From NCBI GenBank assembly GCA_026705025.1, contig JAPPBN010000051.1:1-64000 (forward strand): 64,000 nt of DNA, read 5' to 3'. This DNA comes from Bin125 sp026705025. GTDB taxonomy: Bacteria; Chloroflexota; Dehalococcoidia; Bin125. The stretch's first letter is position 1, and the number at the start of each line of letters is the position of its first letter. The notes below the pieces were generated by a model. The model did not search any database, was not told where the DNA came from, and was given only the letters and a program-made list of their open reading frames with translations. This document shows positions 16,231-24,579 of the stretch, piece after piece. The position numbers were made by a program, and so were the translations under genes.

Positions 16231-16815
16231 ATGTTCGATACTCCTCGACCAGTTGCAGAACTCATTGACTTCCTTCATTCGCTCGGCACTGCCGAGATCG
16301 ATCACAGCGGTCACGACTTCCTCACGCACCTCAAGGCCGTTCATGACGTGCTAGACAAGCATGACGCCGGCCCGGAACTGGCTGCGGCCGGCCTGTTTCA
16401 CTCGATCTACGGCACAGAGAAATTCCAGGGCTTCTCGCTTCCGTTGACCGAACGAGCTCGAGTCCGCTCGCTGATCGGAGAACGGGCGGAGTTCGTCGCC
16501 TGGCTCAACTGCATCATGGATCGCGCCACATTCGACGCCGCAATCTGCGCCGCGCTCGCGGGCGAGCGCATGCTGGAGATCAGCGACCGCGACGGCAATC
16601 CACCTATCGAACTGTCCATCGATCAGCTTCGCGATCTGGCCACGGTGCATCTCTTCGACTGGCTCGAACAGGTCGAACGATCGGAGTTCGGCTGGGGCTA
16701 TCGGCGCGAAGCGTATCGCGAGATGGCGACGCTGGTCGGACCGGACGCCGAGGCGCTCTACGAAGATGTCTTCTCGCGCGAACCGTCCAAGTCGGCCGCC
16801 GCCTCAGGCTCGTAA
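16231..16815 (+). CDS. DUF6817-like protein, HD-superfamily appearance
   Basis: The protein has 194 residues. The N-terminal half carries an HSGHDFLTHL segment (about 25-34) and LAAAGLFHSIYGTE (about 48-61), the histidine pattern of a DUF6817/HD-like domain that may bind metal. The C-terminal half is helical and acidic with no recognisable domain. There is no signal or membrane segment. The ATG lacks a clear ribosome site. It is followed at 92 bases by the thiolase-like operon, whose GTG has its own strong ribosome site. Enzymatic activity is unproven for this family as far as I know. Confidence 0.7.
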   Translation: MFDTPRPVAELIDFLHSLGTAEIDHSGHDFLTHLKAVHDVLDKHDAGPELAAAGLFHSIYGTEKFQGFSLPLTERARVRSLIGERAEFVAWLNCIMDRATFDAAICAALAGERMLEISDRDGNPPIELSIDQLRDLATVHLFDWLEQVERSEFGWGYRREAYREMATLVGPDAEALYEDVFSREPSKSAAASGS

Positions 16816-16907
16816 ATCGTCCTTGCTGCTGTCCTAGACTGCCCACGTTCCGCGCGATGTTGACGGCATCCGCGGTCGAAATGTGACGTCCTTGAGAGGA
16901 GCAGGCG

Positions 16908-18170
16908 GTGACGACCGACATTGACACGACGGCAGGCAAGTACCTGCGCGACAAGTACGCCATCATCGGCGTCGGTGAAACGACCTACACCCGCGGATCG
17001 GGCATGACAACCCGGGCGCTGGGAACCTGGGCGATCAAGAACGCGATGGACGACGCCGGCATACCGGCCTCGGAAATCGACGGGATGATGTCCTACTCGG
17101 GTAACGACTCGACGGCATCGCCGATGCTCGCCGGGGACCTCGGTATCCGGCTCAACTTCTACATGGATGTCCAGGGAGGCGGCTCCTCTTCGGAGGCGTT
17201 GATCGGTCTGGCGATTGGCGCGATCGAGGCGGGGATGTGCGAGACCGTCGTCGTCTTCCGATCGATGAACGGCTTCTCCCAGGTCCGCATCGGCGGTACC
17301 GGCGCGCGCGCTTCGGTCCCGGTCGGCGGCGACGCGCTGCATGCGGCTGCCTATGGTTGGTTTAGCGCCGGGCAGAACTTCTCGCCGACCTTTATGCGTC
17401 ACATGTACGACTACGGCACGACGCCCGAGCAGGTGGCGATGGTCAAAGTGATTCACTCGGAGCACGCCTCGAACAACCCCAAGGCCTACTACAAGCAGCG
17501 GGTGACGGTCGAGGATGTGGTCAACTCGCGCATGATTTGCAAGCCGCTGCACCTGCTCGACTGTTGCGTCGAGACGGACAATGCGACGGCGCTGATCGTG
17601 ACTTCCGTCGACAAGGCGTACGACTACAAGCAGCTTCCCGCGCGAATCCTCGGCGTGGCCGGGCGCGTCTGCAAGCCGCGGATCGACATGCACTTCCAGC
17701 ACGGTCCGATCTCGACTGTCGCCGGCCACTACATCAAGGACATCATCTATCGCAACGCCGGCGTCGGCCCCGAAGACATTCAGTGCACCGGCGCCTACGA
17801 CGCCTTCACCTTCACCTCAATGCTGCAGCTTGAGGACTACGGCTTCTGCAAGAAGGGCGAGGGCGGCGACTACGTCTCGTCGGGGATCATGCGGCTAGGG
17901 GGTGAGCGACCCAACAACACCTCTGGTGGTCACCTCTGCGAGGGCTACACGCACGGGATGAACATGATCATCGAGAACGTGCGTCAGCTGCGCGGCGAAG
18001 TCGATTGCTACTGCCCGCAGGACGACAACGGCAAACGAATCCACAGCTACAACTACGCCGAGCCGGCGGCCGGCGGCGGCTGCCGACAGGTTCCCGACCT
18101 GGAGATCACGCAAAACCTGGGCTGGGCGATGCCCGGCACCGGATCCTCGCTGATCATGCGCAAGGGCTAG
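16908..18170 (+). CDS. Thiolase-fold protein lacking the nucleophilic Cys (SCP-x/Ltp2-like)
   Basis: The protein has 420 residues from GTG 16908, behind GAGAGGAG. It has thiolase topology of the lipid-transfer/SCP-x group: IIGVGETTYTRG near the N terminus and SGGHLCEGYTHG as the C-terminal His motif (about 342-353). Where active thiolases carry Cys (as in NCSTG), this has GGGSSSEA (about 93-100), so normal Claisen chemistry is not expected. Ltp2-type homologues without the Cys form aldolases with DUF35 partners, and a DUF35 gene follows at 43 bases. I infer a retro-aldolase or related C-C lyase on an acyl-CoA. Confidence 0.85.
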   Translation: MTTDIDTTAGKYLRDKYAIIGVGETTYTRGSGMTTRALGTWAIKNAMDDAGIPASEIDGMMSYSGNDSTASPMLAGDLGIRLNFYMDVQGGGSSSEALIGLAIGAIEAGMCETVVVFRSMNGFSQVRIGGTGARASVPVGGDALHAAAYGWFSAGQNFSPTFMRHMYDYGTTPEQVAMVKVIHSEHASNNPKAYYKQRVTVEDVVNSRMICKPLHLLDCCVETDNATALIVTSVDKAYDYKQLPARILGVAGRVCKPRIDMHFQHGPISTVAGHYIKDIIYRNAGVGPEDIQCTGAYDAFTFTSMLQLEDYGFCKKGEGGDYVSSGIMRLGGERPNNTSGGHLCEGYTHGMNMIIENVRQLRGEVDCYCPQDDNGKRIHSYNYAEPAAGGGCRQVPDLEITQNLGWAMPGTGSSLIMRKG

Positions 18171-18213
18171 AGCAGGCGGAACTGAAGACTTCGAACCCGG
18201 ACAGGAGCGAACC

Positions 18214-18750
18214 ATGCCGCAGGGCGACTACTTGGGAATGACACTGACGGTCCTCGATCTGGACAATGAAAACAAGGCGTACTTTCAACACTGCGCCGAC
18301 CATGACTTCCGTCTGCAACGCTGTACCGACCCCGAATGCGACCTGATCCGCTATCCACCAGGCACGGCCTGTCCCTGGTGTTCGGAGCGCGATTTCGAGT
18401 GGGTCCCGGTCGATACGCGAGGCACGGTTCACTCGTATGGAGAAGTCCATCACGCAATCCAGCCGGCGTTTCGCGAGCGCGCGCCCTACATGATCCTGTT
18501 GGTGGAACTGGACACCCAGGCGGGCGTGCCGACAGAGCACGAAGCGCTGCGTGTCGTCGGCAATCTGGTCGATGCCGACGGTCAGTTCGCAGGACCGGAA
18601 CTCGTCAAACAGGTAGGCATCGGCTCGCGGATGCGGATGGTCTTTGCCGACGTGGCCGAGGGCCTGTCGCTCCCACACTGGACGCTGGACGAAGAAGCCC
18701 AGCAGCCTGAATCGCCGTGGCGCTACCCGCAGGAAGTCAACGGCGTCTAG
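18214..18750 (+). CDS. DUF35 OB-fold / zinc-ribbon protein
   Basis: The protein has 178 residues. The rubredoxin-like zinc ribbon is intact: cysteines in LQRCTDPEC (about 38-44) and ACPWC (about 55-58). An OB-fold follows (about 65-150; GTVHSYGEVHH, PYMILLVELD, IGSRMRMVF). ChsH2-type DUF35 proteins bind acyl-CoA and complete the active complex of thiolase-fold aldolases, so this is the likely partner of the preceding gene. AGGAG precedes the ATG. The SDR gene follows 6 bases after its stop. Confidence 0.88.
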   Translation: MPQGDYLGMTLTVLDLDNENKAYFQHCADHDFRLQRCTDPECDLIRYPPGTACPWCSERDFEWVPVDTRGTVHSYGEVHHAIQPAFRERAPYMILLVELDTQAGVPTEHEALRVVGNLVDADGQFAGPELVKQVGIGSRMRMVFADVAEGLSLPHWTLDEEAQQPESPWRYPQEVNGV

Positions 18751-18756
18751 AAACGG

Positions 18757-19593
18757 ATGGCCTTCATGGCCGAGATCGGAATGCAGCGCTTCCAGGGCAA
18801 GGTGGCGCTGGTCACCGGCGGCGCGTCGGGCATGGGCGCGGAAGCGTCGATTCGTCTGGCACGGGAGGGCGCGGCAGTCGCCGTCGTTGGACTACCCGAC
18901 GATCCGCGAGGCAACGATGTCGTCTCGCAGATCATCGACGCCGGCGGGCAGGCCATCTACGTTGGCGCGGACGTGTCCCGCGAAGCCGACTGCGACGCCG
19001 CCGCACAGGCTGCCGTCGACGAGTTCGGCCGACTCGACCTGTGCATCGCGGCGGCGGGAATCCTGCACGCCCGATACATCTCCGGAGAAGTCTCGGAAGA
19101 CGATCCGGCGCCCAGTAATCGCGACAGCCATGTGATCAACAAGCCGGTCGAATTCTGGGAACAGGTGCTCTCGGTCAATCTGACCGGCGTGATGCTGACC
19201 AACCGCGCCGTCGCTCGGCGCATGATTGCCCAGGGCGAGGGTGGCTCGATCGTCAACATCTCTTCGGGCGCAGCCAAGATCCCGATGGCCGGCGGCGCGG
19301 ACTACTCCGTCTCCAAAGCCGGTGTCTGGATGCTCACACGCTGCATCGCGCTGGAGCTGGCCCCGCACAACATCCGGGTCAACACGGTCGCGCCGGGCGT
19401 GATCGATACGCCGATGGCGATGGGTCTCTCACAGGACGAAGAACGTCGCGCGGCATTTGAGCGGTTCGTGCCGCTGGGCAGACTCGGCGAGGCCGAGGAC
19501 ATCGCCGAAGCGTCTCTGTTCCTGCTGAGCGATCATGCCGGATACATCACGGGACAGATCCTGCATCCGGACGGCGGACTGTTCACGGGTTGA
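18757..19593 (+). CDS. Short-chain dehydrogenase/reductase, copy A
   Basis: A 278-residue classical SDR. TGGASGMG (about 20-27) is the dinucleotide loop. The catalytic residues are Ser in NISSGAAK and the YxxxK of YSVSK (about 187-191), and the C terminus has the usual GQILHPDGG. It ends the thiolase-DUF35 operon, so it probably oxidises or reduces a hydroxyacyl intermediate of that pathway. Compared with common SDRs it has an insertion of about 20 residues (SGEVSEDDPAPSNRDSHVI) before the substrate loop. The same insertion position appears in its paralogue at 24580-25419, so the two are recent relatives. Confidence 0.93.
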   Translation: MAFMAEIGMQRFQGKVALVTGGASGMGAEASIRLAREGAAVAVVGLPDDPRGNDVVSQIIDAGGQAIYVGADVSREADCDAAAQAAVDEFGRLDLCIAAAGILHARYISGEVSEDDPAPSNRDSHVINKPVEFWEQVLSVNLTGVMLTNRAVARRMIAQGEGGSIVNISSGAAKIPMAGGADYSVSKAGVWMLTRCIALELAPHNIRVNTVAPGVIDTPMAMGLSQDEERRAAFERFVPLGRLGEAEDIAEASLFLLSDHAGYITGQILHPDGGLFTG

Positions 19594-19644
19594 CCGGTCA
19601 GAGCCAGGAGTCGCAGGATTGCTTCGTCAGAAGATGTCGACCCG

Positions 19645-19674
19645 TTGACCGGTGATTTACGAACTGGCTTTAGC
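19645..19674 (+). promoter_or_regulatory. Candidate promoter of the exporter operon
   Basis: TTGACC (19645-19650) and TTTAGC (19669-19674) are 18 bases apart, in the 155-base gap before the adaptor gene. GTTGACCGGT occurs twice (at about 19589 and about 19644), which might serve a regulator, although the first copy overlaps the SDR stop. This is weak evidence by eye. Confidence 0.3.
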
Positions 19675-19748
19675 TTGCAGTCCAACGCGGGAATTGGTTC
19701 GCCGCCGGATTTGCGCGCTCAACTACGCCAGGAACAGATGGAACGCCT

Positions 19749-22553
19749 GTGAGCACTCAAGACGTTGATATCGATGCACTGGTCCGCGCTCAGCGCCGCC
19801 CACGGCGCTGGGCGTTGCTGTTGCTGGCCATCGTGATCGCCGCCGCAGCCGTCGCCGCCTGGTACTTCACCCGCGACTCCGAACCAGAGGTGGTGTTCGA
19901 GCCGCAGCGTGTGGTTGCCAGCAGCGGCCAGCTGACCACGACGGTTGAACTGTCAGGATCGGCAAGCGCCGCACAGACCTCAGCCCTGAGCTTCGGCGTC
20001 AGCGGCGAGGTCGATTCCGTCGATGTCGAGATCGGCGCAGAAGTCACGACCGGCGACGTGCTGGCGCGTCTCGACGGCAGCGACGCGGAACGACAACTGG
20101 AGACTGCCCGCGTGCAGTTGGAGATTGCCAGGCTCAGACTCGACGAGTTACTCGAGAGCCCGGCTGGTTCGGAGATCGCCGCCTCGGAACGCGCGCTCGC
20201 CACTGCCTATGCGCAGGTCGTCAACGCAACGCTGGAGCTTGAGCAGATCGATGATCCTCCCGACGCGAGCGCCATCGACGCCGCCGAACAGGCGCTGGCC
20301 AATGCTCGCAATCAGCTGTCCAGCGCTGAGCAGGCACTGGCGGACCTGACCGACGCCGTCGATCCCGCACAGCTTGCCAGAGCGCAACAGGATGTCGCCA
20401 ATGCTGCGTCGCAACTGTCAACGGCACAGGAGCTGTTGGACGATCTGACCGAAGAACCCAGCTCCACGGAGATCGCCAGCGCTGACCAGGCGATCGCCAA
20501 TGCCGCGATCCAGCTCTCCAATGCACGAGAGTCGCTGGACCTGCTGACCAGCGAGCCAACGGCCGCCGACAGGGCGTCGGCTGAGCAGGCGGTTGCCTCG
20601 ACCGCATCGCAATTGGCGAGCGCACAGCAGGCATTGGAGCAGCTGACAGAGGAGTCCAGCGTCGCCGAGATCGAGAATGCCCGATCGGCTGCAATCCAGG
20701 CCCGCAATCCCGTGAGCGCCGCGGAGCAGGCCGTAGAACAGGCAGAAGAGGCGTTGGAACTCGCGCACGAGCGGTTCTGCGACGACATCGTCGTGCTCCC
20801 GGAAATCTGCGACGCCGAGCCACCGCTGCCGCAATCTGAGATTGAACTCCTGGAGACGAAGACCGAGAACAGCGGCGCGACACTGGAACGGCGCTCGCGG
20901 AGCCTGATCGACGCTCAAAGAACCTGGGAACAATCGGTCAACACGTACGACGCTGCTGTGTCGTCATTGGCGGCGGCGGAGGCACGCCTTGACGACCTCG
21001 CTGGCGACCCCGACACCGAGGAACTCGAGCAGGCAACCGAGGCAGTCGCAGCTGCCGAGGCCGCCCAGGAAGCGGCCCAGGCGCGGCTCGACGATCTGCT
21101 AACCCCCGCCACCGAGGAGGACATCTTCCAGGCCGAGCAGGCGATCGTCGCCGCAACTGCGGGTTTGATCGCGGCGGAGTCGCGACGCCAGGAGTTGTTC
21201 GAGGAAGCAGATCCGAACGACGTCTACCGGGCCCAGCAAGCGGTTGCTGCCGCCGAGGCGGGCTTGCGAGCCGCACAGTCGTCGCTGGGCGAACTGCTCG
21301 GCGACGTTGACCCCAGTGACCTGTTCCAGGCCGAACAGGCCGTGGCCGCCGCTCTGGCAAATCGCGACGCAGCTGAATCCCGCCTGACCGAACTGCTGGA
21401 ACCGCCGACCGAAGACGACATCCTCGAAGCCGAACTGGCCCTGGCGAGTGCGGAGTCGTCGCTGCAGGAAGCGCAAGCCCGGCACGACGAGTTGTTGGCC
21501 GGCGCCAACGCGAACACCATCGCGCAGCAGGAGCAGAATGTTCGCCTGGCCGAGATCTCTCTCGAACAGGCGATGGCCGCCATGGACGACCTGGCGATCA
21601 CGGCTCCGTTCGACGGCGTCATTGAAGAGGTCAATGTCGAACCGGGCGATCGGATTGGATCGGGGGCCGCGGCCTTTGTGCTCAGCACGCGGGATCAGAT
21701 CGTCGTCGAGCTGACGGTGACGGAAGCGGAGATTTTCGATCTCGAGGAATTGCAGGTCGGCGTGGCCTCCTTCGATGCGATCGACGGGGTGCAGTATCCC
21801 GTCCGGATCACGTCGATCAGTCGGGTGCCGGACATCGAACAGGGTGTCGTCACCTATTCGGTGGAGGCTGCAGTCTTGTCCCCGTTGGCAATCCAGGCGG
21901 TGCGCGACGAACTCCAGGCACTCGGCGTCACCGTGCCCGAGCCTCAGGCCGCGGGTGCGCAGCGCCGCGGCGGGGGCGGAGGAATCGATCCTCAACAGGC
22001 GGCCAGATTCAGAGCCTGGCTGGAATCGCTGGAATTGCCCGAAGGCGTCACCGTGATTCAGGTCGTGACGGCGATCGCCAATGACGAACCGCTGCCGGGA
22101 GGCGTCGAACTGCCCGAGGGCTTCGAAATCACCGATGAGCAGCGAGCGCAGCTGCGCGCGTTGATCGCCCGGTTCAGTGGCGGCGGAGGTGGCGCGGCCG
22201 GCGGACAGGCGGCGGTCGACGACGATCGGCAGTTGCCGGTCCACGGAATGAGCGCGACGGTAGTCATTCTGACCGCCGTGAGAGACGAAGCGGTGCTGGT
22301 GTCGACTTCAGCCGTGCGCCAGATCGATGGCGCGTACTACGTCGCCATACCAACCGAGGACGGCGGCTGGGAGCGGCTGGCGGTGCAGATCGGGGAGACC
22401 GACAGGACCAAGGTCGAGATTCTCTCGGGCCTGCTGGACGGGGCGACGGTACTGGTGGGCGCTGACTCCGAAGGCATTGCCTACAGCGCCACTCAGCTTC
22501 CCGGCGGCGGCGCCCCTGGCGGCGGCGGACCGGGTGGCGGAGGCCAGAGATGA
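19749..22553 (+). CDS. Membrane-fusion/adaptor protein with very long alpha-hairpin (YknX/MacA-like)
   Basis: The protein has 934 residues. A signal-anchor (about 21-39) leads to a lipoyl half (GEVDSVDVEIGAEVTTGDVLARLDG, about 86-110), then a helical region of about 505 residues (110-615), the second lipoyl half (ITAPFDGVIEEVNVEPGDRI, about 617-636), a beta-barrel and a Gly-rich tail. The helical part is near-symmetrical: two arms of about 230-240 residues built from roughly 33-residue repeats, each ending in a Pro/Asp/Glu turn, around a tip (about 341-375) with C344 and C354. Typical MacA hairpins are far shorter. It overlaps the ATPase gene as ATGA and must work with it and the permease. 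Confidence 0.88.
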   Translation: MSTQDVDIDALVRAQRRPRRWALLLLAIVIAAAAVAAWYFTRDSEPEVVFEPQRVVASSGQLTTTVELSGSASAAQTSALSFGVSGEVDSVDVEIGAEVTTGDVLARLDGSDAERQLETARVQLEIARLRLDELLESPAGSEIAASERALATAYAQVVNATLELEQIDDPPDASAIDAAEQALANARNQLSSAEQALADLTDAVDPAQLARAQQDVANAASQLSTAQELLDDLTEEPSSTEIASADQAIANAAIQLSNARESLDLLTSEPTAADRASAEQAVASTASQLASAQQALEQLTEESSVAEIENARSAAIQARNPVSAAEQAVEQAEEALELAHERFCDDIVVLPEICDAEPPLPQSEIELLETKTENSGATLERRSRSLIDAQRTWEQSVNTYDAAVSSLAAAEARLDDLAGDPDTEELEQATEAVAAAEAAQEAAQARLDDLLTPATEEDIFQAEQAIVAATAGLIAAESRRQELFEEADPNDVYRAQQAVAAAEAGLRAAQSSLGELLGDVDPSDLFQAEQAVAAALANRDAAESRLTELLEPPTEDDILEAELALASAESSLQEAQARHDELLAGANANTIAQQEQNVRLAEISLEQAMAAMDDLAITAPFDGVIEEVNVEPGDRIGSGAAAFVLSTRDQIVVELTVTEAEIFDLEELQVGVASFDAIDGVQYPVRITSISRVPDIEQGVVTYSVEAAVLSPLAIQAVRDELQALGVTVPEPQAAGAQRRGGGGGIDPQQAARFRAWLESLELPEGVTVIQVVTAIANDEPLPGGVELPEGFEITDEQRAQLRALIARFSGGGGGAAGGQAAVDDDRQLPVHGMSATVVILTAVRDEAVLVSTSAVRQIDGAYYVAIPTEDGGWERLAVQIGETDRTKVEILSGLLDGATVLVGADSEGIAYSATQLPGGGAPGGGGPGGGGQR

Positions 22554-23269
22554 TTCGGCTGGAGGGCGTTCGCAAGACCTTCACCGCGGGCGAGACCCGG
22601 ATTCACGCACTCGACGGCGTGAGTCTGGATATCGAACGAGGAGAGTTCGTCGCGATTATGGGCCAGTCGGGTTCGGGCAAGAGCACGATGATGAACATCA
22701 TCGGCCTGCTCGATCGCCCGGACGACGGCGCCTATCTGCTTTCGGGTCAGAATGTCGCCAGACTCAGCGAGCAGGCGCGAGCCCGGTTGCGAGGCACCGC
22801 GTTCGGCTTCGTCTTTCAGTCATATTCTCTGCTGCCGCGTATGAGTGCGCTGGAGCAGGTCGAGCTGCCGCTGATCTATCAAGGTGTCCGAAATCGGCGG
22901 CGGCGCGCGGCCGAGGCCCTGGTTCGGGTCGGGCTGGCCGATCGAATCGGTCACCGACCCACCCAGCTCTCAGGCGGCGAGCAGCAACGTGTTGCGATTG
23001 CCCGCTCGCTGGTCGTGGATCCTCTGGTCGTCCTGGCCGACGAGCCGACCGGCGCGCTCGATTCCGCCACCGGACACGAAGTGATGACCTTGCTAAGCGA
23101 CCTGGTCGATCAGCATGGGATGACGATCATTCTCGTGACGCACGAAGCGGAAGTCGCCGAGTTTGCCCAACGAACCGTCAGAATGCGTGATGGCAACATC
23201 ATCGAGGACACCGGCGCCGGACCTGCCGCGGGCGCCGAGAACCATGCGAACCCCAGCCCGGCGACATGA
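22550..23269 (+). CDS. ABC transporter ATPase (MacB/YknY type)
   Basis: A 239-residue nucleotide-binding domain with Walker A GQSGSGKST (38-46), signature LSGGEQQRV (about 142), Walker B VVLADEPTG and the switch His in LVTHEAE. It is coupled at both ends: the start overlaps the adaptor gene by 4 bases (ATGA) and the stop overlaps the permease start by 4 bases. The three genes form a complete adaptor-ATPase-permease exporter of the YknXYZ/MacAB kind, associated in other bacteria with export of peptides, toxins or lipids. The cargo cannot be told. Confidence 0.95.
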   Translation: MIRLEGVRKTFTAGETRIHALDGVSLDIERGEFVAIMGQSGSGKSTMMNIIGLLDRPDDGAYLLSGQNVARLSEQARARLRGTAFGFVFQSYSLLPRMSALEQVELPLIYQGVRNRRRRAAEALVRVGLADRIGHRPTQLSGGEQQRVAIARSLVVDPLVVLADEPTGALDSATGHEVMTLLSDLVDQHGMTIILVTHEAEVAEFAQRTVRMRDGNIIEDTGAGPAAGAENHANPSPAT

Positions 23270-24516
23270 GCTTTCTTGATGCCCTGCGGATCGCGGTTCG
23301 GGCGATTGTTGCGAATCGATTGCGCAGTCTGCTGACCCTGCTCGGTCTGGTGATCGGCGTCAGCTCGGTAATCGCGCTGATCGCAGTCGGGCAGGGAACT
23401 CAGAAGGGCGTCAGCGATCAGATTCGCGGCCTGGGCACGGACCTGATCTTCATTGAGCCTTCGGCTGCCGCGACGACGCAGCAGGGCGCTGGCGCGCTGT
23501 TGACGACGACATTGACCCAGGCTGATGCTCTGGCGATCGCCGCTAATGGCAATCCGGCGATTCAGGCTGTCTCTGCGCACATCACCGACGATACCCAGGC
23601 CATCGCGGGCGCGAACAACGTGGGTGCCGAGTCGGTCTTCACGTCCTCGAACTACGCAGAGGTCCGAGACCTCGAAATCGCCCTGGGCTCATTCATCGCG
23701 CCGCCACACGATGACGCCGGCAGCCTGGTCGCGGTGCTCGGCTCGCGTGTCGCCAACACGCTGTACCCCGGTATCGACCCGATCGGCCAGGAGATTCGTC
23801 TGTCCTTCCTCGCCGGCCGCGTGGTGTTTGCGTTCACTGTGATCGGCGTGCTCCAGGAGGTCGGGGGCGCAGCCGATGCCAACGACCAGGTCTTCGTGCC
23901 GCTTACCGGCCTCGCCAACCGATTCCGATTCCTCTACACGCCCTCGGGCGACCTGCGCGTCACACAGATCGATGTGCAGACCACGCCGGGCGCCGACACG
24001 GCGGAGGTCAAACAACAGGTCAGCGATCTCCTGCTCTTCCGTCACAACCGCACCGATCCGGATTTCACCATTGAGAGCCAGGACGACTTGCTGGACGCCG
24101 CATCTGAAGTGGCAAACACGCTCTCAATCCTGTTGGGCGTGATCGGTGGGATTTCGCTGTTGGTCGGCGGCATCGGCGTGATGAACATCATGCTGGTCTC
24201 GGTCACGGAACGGACTCGCGAGATCGGCATCCGGCGCGCCGTCGGGGCGACGGCAGCCGACATTGTCAACCAGTTCGTCACCGAGGCGCTTGCGCTCAGC
24301 GTGCTGGGCGGAATCATCGGGATCGTCATCGGCGTCGTCGCCTCGCTGCTGGTCGATGGACAGACCGTGGGCGAACAGGAAATGACGACCGTGATCCAGG
24401 CCTGGTCGATCGCCGCCGCCTTCGGCGTCTCCGCCGGAGTCGGACTGATCAGCGGCATCTACCCGGCCTGGCGTGCGACCGTGGTCGACCCGATTGCCGC
24501 ACTCAGGAATGAATAG
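23266..24516 (+). CDS. ABC transporter permease (MacB/YknZ type)
   Basis: A 416-residue four-helix permease. It has an N-terminal helix with NRLRSLLTLLGLVIGVSSVIAL (about 16-37), a MacB-type extracytoplasmic domain (about 45-270), then three helices (about 285-400) with the FtsX hallmark VTERTREIGIRRAVGA (about 314-329) and the C terminus PAWRATVVDPIAALRNE. It is the membrane half of the exporter encoded with the two preceding genes. MacB-type permeases act as mechanotransmitters that squeeze the adaptor channel instead of passing cargo through the membrane. Confidence 0.95.
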   Translation: MSFLDALRIAVRAIVANRLRSLLTLLGLVIGVSSVIALIAVGQGTQKGVSDQIRGLGTDLIFIEPSAAATTQQGAGALLTTTLTQADALAIAANGNPAIQAVSAHITDDTQAIAGANNVGAESVFTSSNYAEVRDLEIALGSFIAPPHDDAGSLVAVLGSRVANTLYPGIDPIGQEIRLSFLAGRVVFAFTVIGVLQEVGGAADANDQVFVPLTGLANRFRFLYTPSGDLRVTQIDVQTTPGADTAEVKQQVSDLLLFRHNRTDPDFTIESQDDLLDAASEVANTLSILLGVIGGISLLVGGIGVMNIMLVSVTERTREIGIRRAVGATAADIVNQFVTEALALSVLGGIIGIVIGVVASLLVDGQTVGEQEMTTVIQAWSIAAAFGVSAGVGLISGIYPAWRATVVDPIAALRNE

Positions 24517-24579
24517 CCGCAGACGTTATCTTGTCGCCGTCAGAGTCAAACCATGTGGACCAGGACGAGGAGCGGACAC

